Below, in pieces: positions 17,669-23,222 of a DNA stretch of 23,222 nt. The translations under genes and the position numbers were made by a program. The number at the start of each line of letters is the position of its first letter. The stretch's first letter is position 1. The stretch is from Pleurotus djamor. Taxonomy: Eukaryota; Basidiomycota; Agaricomycetes; Agaricales; Pleurotaceae. Where the stretch lies: contig JAPEVF010000706.1 in assembly GCA_029747585.1 (NCBI GenBank), forward strand, positions 1-23,222, in the 5' to 3' direction. A model generated the notes under the pieces. It searched no databases, was not told where the DNA came from, and saw only the letters and a list, made by a program, of their open reading frames with translations.

Positions 17669-20098
17669 TCAATATCTTGAGGCGGTCAGCCTTGAAATGG
17701 TAAAGATGCCGACTATGACCACAGCAAGAGCACCAATACTGGCGGGAAGGAGGAGGTCTTTGGGGATGCCGAGGACTTCTTCCGTCGACGAGGAAGGTGC
17801 TTGAACGTGAGCGACGGGAGGTGGGGCGACGATGGGTGCCTCCGGTATTTTCTCTTCTTGTAATTCAACTTCATGGATTTCTTTCTGGGCGGCGGCAGTA
17901 ACTTCTGCAGCCTTGGCTTCACTCTTGCCTGCGCCAGCCTCGTCCCATCCTTTTCCGCCTTGGACAAAGAGGACGACGCGATCCGTTCCGCCAGCACGAG
18001 CAATTTTGACTGCGTCTGTGACATCGTGGTCAGATGTGATGAGGACCGTGTCTCCATCAGCATCCGTGTAAGAGAGAAGGAAGTCGATTGGGTCGGGAGC
18101 ACACGACGAATTGCCGTCCGTTGGGCGGTATTCAGTGAAGAAGGGATCGGTGGCAAGCTTGCCTGCTACGATCTCCCTCAAGTGCTCAACATCATCATGT
18201 CGAGACTGGAACCTGTGTGTTCGTCCGCTTGGAGTGCGGAATTTGAAGACATAGGTTCCGTCATCTGCGGGTGGTGCCTCGGTAGTGGCTGGGACATTGA
18301 AACCTTTCTGGCGTGCGAAGCTCTCAAGAGCGGAGACATGATCTTCGTCAACGACAGAGGCGGAGTCGTCTGGGTGAACTTCAGACATAGGAGATTGTTG
18401 GATGTGGGATAGATGGTGGATCGAGGAAAGTGATTTCATATGGCGGAGGTCGGGAGTATGAGGCGTGTGTTGCGAGCCCGAAACAACAGAGTCCCCGTCA
18501 TCATGACCTATCGAATCAAAGAATCGTCCCCACATCGGTCCTCCTTCAGCTTCACTGGGCTCATCGGTGGCCATGGAGTTCATCTAATTGGGGCAAAGGT
18601 CAGCCGCGGCATAGAAATGCTTTTCTGGTACATACTTGTTCCAAAGTCGCGTAAGTTAGTTTCAGGACGTCAACAATAGCGACCAGGCGACCATCCTCTT
18701 CCACGACGGGAAGATTGAGGTAGTGGCCGTCTGGACGACAGGTCAGGACTTGCGCTTCTGAGATAACTTTTGTGACTTACTGTGCATCTTCTTGAGTGCA
18801 TCATGGACAGTCATGGTTGGCGGGGCCGTGTCCGGATGGGGTGTCATCACCCGAATGACACTGCACCTACCTGCATCCAAACCAGCAGCGATCACGCGAA
18901 GCACAACATCCTTACTGGTGAAGATACCAGCAATTTTAACCGGCTCTCCGACGACACCACTTGGTTCCATCACACAGACAGCCGTAGTGCGTCGCTCCTT
19001 CATGAGCTTGGCAACTTCTCGGACAGTTGCCTTGGGTCCTACAGTCGCGGGGTGGGTGCGGGAGTCCATCACGGTAGTCAAGTCTGGTAGAGCCGTCTTT
19101 TCTCGCAGACTTTCCGCCCAAGCGAGCATGGCAGCTGCTTGTGGGTTGGCCGCCATGCCACCACCAAGTTCGGATTGAACGCCAGCCATGGCACTGAACA
19201 GCTGTTCAGAGGCAGCAGAGCTTCGCTCGACCTTGGCTAAGGCTTCGTGGAAGACTTTTGTTATATCGAGTAATCCGACCACGTTGCCTTCTTCGTTACA
19301 CACAGGCTACAACGCGTGGCGGTCAGGAAAGCATAACAGTATATTGGGAAGGAAAAGTACCAAGTGTCGGAAATGTTTGGAAACCATCAATTGGAGAGCT
19401 TCCGTTGCGCTAGTACTATCGCGAGTGACCATAGGGTTACGCGTCATTATTTGGTGTACTTGAGTAGTATGAGGGTCAAGGCCATCCGCGGTAACCTATT
19501 TGAGATAGGATGTGAGCACGGAGCAGGGAGTTGTGAATCGACTTGTCACGAACGCGATAGGCCAAATCTTTCGCCGTGAAGATTCCACTCAAGCTTTCTT
19601 CATCATCCACGACCAGTACACAATCCGTTCGTTTGGCAGCACAAAGTTGACTGGCCTCCGCGACGGTGATGTTCTCGGGAACGGTCAAGGCCGGGGTAGG
19701 CTTGAGAGCCGCGACAGTGCCCTTCGCAGCGGTATTCTTCGTTCCTCTCTTTCCTCTGGAACCTGAGTGATGTGTCGTCGAGATGGTTCGTTTTCTTGAG
19801 AGTTCAGACTCTATCTTCTTCCTGATAGCCTACCCAAGGTTCGTCAGACGTGATACGTGGTGTCTGGTCCCAGAAAATAATTCACCTCATCCCTCTTTGA
19901 CTGCTTCTTCCTAATTTCCGACACGGAGCCTTGGTAGCCTGAGAGCGACGACATTGAAGCTGAGGCAGTTGTATTTGAACGTTTGCCAGGTAATGGAGAG
20001 CTTGCCCGTTCTGAAGGAAACGAAACCGGAGTGGGAGAGGTAGCACCTAAGTGACGATGTTGTGAAGGAGATGAAGTTGGGACGGGAATACGGGACAT
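17669..20098 (-). CDS. Four-CBS plus PB1 domain protein with C-terminal membrane anchor
   Basis: Six exons: 19886..20098, 19554..19829, 19361..19495, 18781..19306, 18636..18730, 17669..18583; 719 residues, close to the S. pombe CBS/PB1 protein Mug70. The order is: disordered Ser/Pro-rich N-terminus (1-95); CBS pair 1 (about 105-230: CVLVVDDEESLSGIFTAKDL, then IMTRNPMVTRDSTSATEALQ, then HLPVCNEEGNVVGLLDITKV); CBS pair 2 (about 275-415: TTAVCVMEPSGV, GIFTSKDVVLRVIAAGLD, RVMTPHPDTAPPTMTVHDAL); an acidic linker; a PB1 domain (about 525-623, YVFKFRTPSGRTHRF) with the acidic OPCA-type segment YTDADGDTVLITSDHDV; and a helix near the C-terminus (LLLPASIGALAVVIVGIFTI) that would tail-anchor the protein. 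CBS pairs usually bind adenine nucleotides and PB1 mediates pairing with basic PB1 partners. Molecular function in fungi is not established. The start is the first ATG of exon 1. Confidence 0.92.
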
Positions 20099-20269
20099 CA
20101 AAGACCGTCAAGGCTTCACTCACTCAAGGATGCACGTAAGAAGAATGGCCGGGAAAGGTGCTGATATTCGGAGTAACTCAGTTCAATTATTTGGCCGTGT
20201 ATGGTTGTCTCTCCTGTCCCTGCGTCTGACGTACAGTTACTCTACTACGCGAGGTAACGCGACTTTGTA

Positions 20270-20627
20270 TCAGGATTTAGTAGATGAGATGCGACGCTGA
20301 TTGCCTTGTCTAGATGTATACAGGTAATACCCGCCCACAAGCACTGTCAGCATCAAAAAGTTGGCTACAACATCGTTGGTAAGTTCAGCAGCGCAGTAGT
20401 AGATCGTGTACGTCAAGCTCACCCATAACGAAGCCCGCAACACCCTGGAAGAGGTCCAAGCCAAGCTTAATGAAGCTATTTGCCAGGTTGAAAACGCCAG
20501 TGATGGCCTCCTGCCCCAGGGCTAGGAATGCAGTGAAAACCGCAATGATCGCATTCAGAAGAGAGCCTGCGGTTGCAGTGATGGACTGAAAAAAGTCGGA
20601 AAATGCAGATGCGACGGTTGGAGCCAT
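20270..20627 (-). CDS. Small two-helix membrane protein, 99 residues
   Basis: Two exons, 20423..20627 and 20270..20364, with a 58-nt GT-AG intron in phase 1. The protein has an Ala/Phe/Leu-rich amphipathic N-terminal half (MAPTVASAFSDFFQSITATA, then LLNAIIAVFTAFLALGQEAI) and a clear membrane helix (FLMLTVLVGGYYLY) followed by a basic, Ser-rich tail (RQGNQRRISSTKS). It looks like a conserved small fungal membrane protein but I cannot name it. A TATA-like run lies about 50 nt upstream of the start codon. An upstream in-frame extension from about 20693 was not used because it would pass through the TATA element. Confidence 0.75.
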
Positions 20628-20676
20628 TGTCAATGATATATCGTTGAAGTTGAAAACACTTGGACGACCCAACGCG

Positions 20677-20684
20677 TATATATA
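20677..20684 (-). promoter_or_regulatory. TATA-like element upstream of the small membrane protein gene
   Basis: An alternating TATATATA run lies about 50 nt before the start codon at 20627, a typical distance for a short-leader fungal gene. The rest of the 272-bp gap to the next gene shows no other feature. Confidence 0.45.
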
Positions 20685-20899
20685 CCATACCATGGCTCCA
20701 ACTCCACCAATTCACAACGTCATCCAGACGCGCAGTTGACGACACTCACACCACTTTACACAAATAGCTCGATAGGATTACTGTATCTTGGAAAGGAGGC
20801 CATACATAGGGATAGCAGTGGAAATTGTAAATAACAGTCCCAATTCGACGGTCTAAACGCGGACGAGCCCAAGTCGTCGTCCTCAAGAAACCAAGATTT

Positions 20900-22038
20900 T
20901 CACCCACGTCGAGGGGCATCAGCAGCAGGAGCCTGTTCAAGGATAGAACCGGCCCATCTGGACGTCAGTGCTTGAACCTGATCCCAAACAGTGACAAGAA
21001 CTGGAGGATTGCCAGGCTTGTGAACAAACGCGTCAATGCGAGCAGAGGTATATCCCACAGCCTCTCGAGTGAAGGCAGACTGGTAGTATCGTTGGCGAAG
21101 GAAGTGGGCGTAGATGACGGGAGAAAGAAGAGAGTTGCGGAAAGTGATGGCTCCCAAAAGGACACGAACGAAGATCACAAGCTCGGCGTAGGCAACAACA
21201 CGCATGGCACCATCATAGTTGGCTGTAAATCTAGTTAAAACGTGTTCAAAGTTGCGATTGAAAGGAATACGTACATTTGACCCAAGACTGCAACTTCTTA
21301 GCCAATGGATGAGGCTGGGGTGCACCACCTTGAGCGCCGGCGGGACTCGGGGGAAGGAAACGAGGCATCAAGGTTGTGCGGGTGAAAGTGAGGGCATGGA
21401 AGAGCGAAAAGATGGTGTATGGAAGTAAGGCGACTGATTGACTTCAGTGAGTACATGCGGAGAAGAGGAAGGGGCGAAGAACGAACGAGCGACGGGCTTG
21501 GAGCTCCACCAGAAGAACGCGATGATAAAGTATTGGACATTCTGCCATCCCAACGTCAGCTACAAGTCCATTTGATTGAAATAACCACCAACCTCATCAG
21601 GTAGAGCGCGACGTATGTAGGCGAGACTTGGTTGAGGGGGCTGCAAAACGAGTTAAACACCGTCCTTTGATGCGGTTGAAAAGGACGAATACTGACACCT
21701 AGTGCTTTGCTGAAATCGAAAGTAGTCAGAAATATGTCAAAATGAGCCAACCGAGAGACCTACAAGCAAACGATTGCATAGCTGGTAAGCGCACCAGTAA
21801 AGGCGGCTACACATGGCGACCTCGCGTGTCAAATTCAATCGTCACTAAGATAAATGCCTTGCTTACCCTTGTACCACCAATCCGAGATACTTCGAAAGAG
21901 CATAGAAGCTAGGAAATAACGAAAGGCCGCCGCCAACAGGAGGAAATGGCCTGTCGCCCATATCCAATGCTAACGCAAGAGGCTCTCAGTTCACCATTTT
22001 ACATAGAGAGAACCTGCGCATACCTGAGTTGTCACCAT
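20900..22038 (-). CDS. POM33: Pom33/TMEM33-like ER and nuclear-pore membrane protein
   Basis: Eight exons: 22024..22038, 21867..21969, 21764..21806, 21697..21709, 21593..21640, 21487..21541, 21275..21433, 20900..21222; 252 residues (human TMEM33 247). Members shape ER tubules and nuclear-pore membranes, binding reticulons and bent membranes. Hydrophobic segments in order: WIWATGHFLLLAAAFRYFLA, AFTGALTSYAIVCFKAL, NVQYFIIAFFWWSSKPVALA with LLPYTIFSLFHALTFTRTTL, and VVAYAELVIFVRVLLGAITF. The conserved FLRQRYYQSAFTREA block and the PGNPPVLVTVWDQVQ segment near the C-terminus are family hallmarks; the last part forms the membrane-targeting amphipathic region in yeast Pom33. Exon 1 encodes only five residues (MVTTQ) and exon 4 is 13 nt; both were placed by phase and by matching the family. 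The most N-terminal part is the least certain. Confidence 0.88.
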
Positions 22039-22359
22039 ATCCTTGCTTTTGTGGGGTTGAGAATTAGAGAGACGAGGTCGAAATACAAAAGTAAAGTCTC
22101 GGGAAATAAAACTGAGAGAAGAGTCGCAGGCGGTTCGGTTGGTGACGCAGCGTGGACCTTTAGGGCAGGTTGAAAAACAACGTGCCTTCCACGTGCACGC
22201 CTTGTACGCATGGACTCCGTGACTTGCTGTGCACTGATTGCAAGCCAACTTGCGTGTATCTGAGAGTCATTCAGCTGCGGCGACGCGTTGCGACCACACC
22301 GTTACACGTATGTTATACAGAGTGATACACAGCTGTAAGTAATATGAACAAGGGCGATA
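22039..22359. other. Intergenic region, POM33-like promoter and HAS1 3' end
   Basis: These 321 bp lie between two minus-strand genes. The part just upstream of 22038 is pyrimidine-rich on the transcribed strand. No RNA gene or repeat was recognised. Confidence 0.5.
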
Positions 22360-23222
22360 TTACTTGCTCCACTGGGCAGATCCTGCCATTTTCTTCCGCT
22401 CTCGGCCTTTGCGATATATCTCCTTCTCGACCTTCTTACGTCCAAGGGTTTCTATCCGCCGCCCTTTGCCATTAGTACGCTTCAGTTTCCTTGAACTCTC
22501 TTCAAGATCCTCCACATCCTCCTCATCCGCGCCTGCACCAACCTCCATCTCCTCAAACACCTCTTCCTCTTCAGCATTCTCCTCGGCATCATCCTGTCTT
22601 GGTCGCTTTTTGCTTCCTTTTGATGAAGACGTTCCCTGGCCAGGTGCTATGTTGATGTTGACTCGTGGTGGGATAGAGAAACCGAATGCTTTGCCAACTT
22701 TAGCAAGGTCAAGGGCGTTGACATCGAATATCTTTTTCAGCGAATACGATGCATACGCCTGCAAATAAGAGCGGAACCCATCCTTTGCAGACTGATGAAG
22801 GAAATAGTTCTTCTGTAGTAGCTTTTCCAGCTGTGTGTGGTGTGATTAGAGTGCGTTCACGACGCGGACTGAAGAAGGATGATCTCACCTGACTCTGAAC
22901 ATTCGCTATCTTTTCAGCAGGGAAGCTGAATTCATTCAATGGAACCTTAGATTCCTTGAGATACCTCAAGAAACCGAGCTCGCTCGGGAGCAAGAACATG
23001 AGACTCTTCCCAACTTTCCCTGCACGCGCAGTCCGTCCAACACGATGGATGTAATCGCGCGGGTCATCGGGTGGGTCAAACTGTATGATCCAATCGACTC
23101 GAGGGATATCCAAACCACGAGCAGCGACATCCGTGCACAGCAGAATACCCGACTCGGCGTTCATGAATTCGAAGAACGTATTCGTACGCTTTTGTTGTTT
23201 TTGTTTGCCCTGTAATGCACCA
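22360..23222 (-). CDS. HAS1: DEAD-box RNA helicase Has1/DDX18, C-terminal part (runs off right edge)
   Basis: The visible exons are 22889..>23222 and 22360..22830, with intron 22831..22888; the N-terminal half lies beyond the right edge. Has1 acts in the nucleolus on 18S and 60S ribosome precursors, releasing snoRNAs. Visible parts are the helicase C-terminal lobe, starting [18 protein letters not shown], with motif V ([15 protein letters not shown]) and motif VI ([12 protein letters not shown]); then the Has1-type C-terminal extension ([42 protein letters not shown]). A variable tail follows: a Lys/Arg cluster, an acidic run ([15 protein letters not shown]) and a final basic segment rich in Arg and Lys ending in AGSAQWSK. 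The family reads LHGK where this reads LQGK. The [12 protein letters not shown] stretch and DNALDL-like [15 protein letters not shown] segment distinguish Has1 from other DEAD-box proteins. Confidence 0.94.

Noticed and set aside
1..23222. Transposons, CRISPR arrays, viral or metabolic gene clusters
   Set aside because: No transposase, integrase or reverse-transcriptase motifs, no regular repeats, and no clustered biosynthetic enzymes were seen; the genes are scattered housekeeping families.

Overview
The window is nuclear DNA from a filamentous fungus, most likely an Agaricomycete basidiomycete. The genes are compact and broken by many short introns, mostly 47-70 nt, with GT-AG ends and tiny exons. 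Promoters contain pyrimidine-rich tracts, there are no bacterial-type operons, and the proteins are typically fungal. All gene models below were built by hand, by matching reading-frame phase across splice sites and checking that the joined protein reads as a known family. Exon boundaries are inferences from sequence, not from transcripts.

Layout. 1-440 (-): 5' part of a Yippee-like zinc-binding protein, running off the left edge. 441-2459: a long divergent intergenic stretch. 2460-5103 (+): a Ulp1-type SUMO protease. 5398-5998 (-): the Bet1 SNARE. 6267-8281 (+): replication licensing factor Cdt1. 8924-10604 (-): a multi-pass membrane protein, tentatively UPF0658/Golgi type. 11103-11967 (-): peptidyl-tRNA hydrolase 2. 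11968-12975: intergenic, with an unrecognised open frame. 12976-15536 (+): a major facilitator transporter with 16 exons. 15717-17270 (-): the SAGA deubiquitinase-module protein Sgf11. 17669-20098 (-): a four-CBS plus PB1 tail-anchored protein. 20270-20627 (-): a 99-residue two-helix membrane protein. 20900-22038 (-): a Pom33/TMEM33 ER/nuclear-pore membrane protein. 22360 to the right edge (-): C-terminal part of the Has1/DDX18 ribosome-biogenesis helicase.

This is ordinary housekeeping gene space: SUMO processing, ER-Golgi fusion, replication licensing, mitochondrial/cytosolic translation quality control, transcription, and ribosome biogenesis. There is no sign of a metabolic cluster, a transposon, a CRISPR array, or a novel multi-gene system. 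BET1 and CDT1 are divergent over 268 bp and could share a promoter. The right third is a run of minus-strand genes spaced 170-400 bp apart.

The most interesting signals are in gene architecture. There is a 6-nt micro-exon inside the conserved core of PTH2, a 7-nt micro-exon and a 35-nt intron in the transporter, a GC-AG intron next to the catalytic core of ULP1, and a spurious N that breaks the Yippee frame. The CDT1 product carries a dense set of CDK-type sites.
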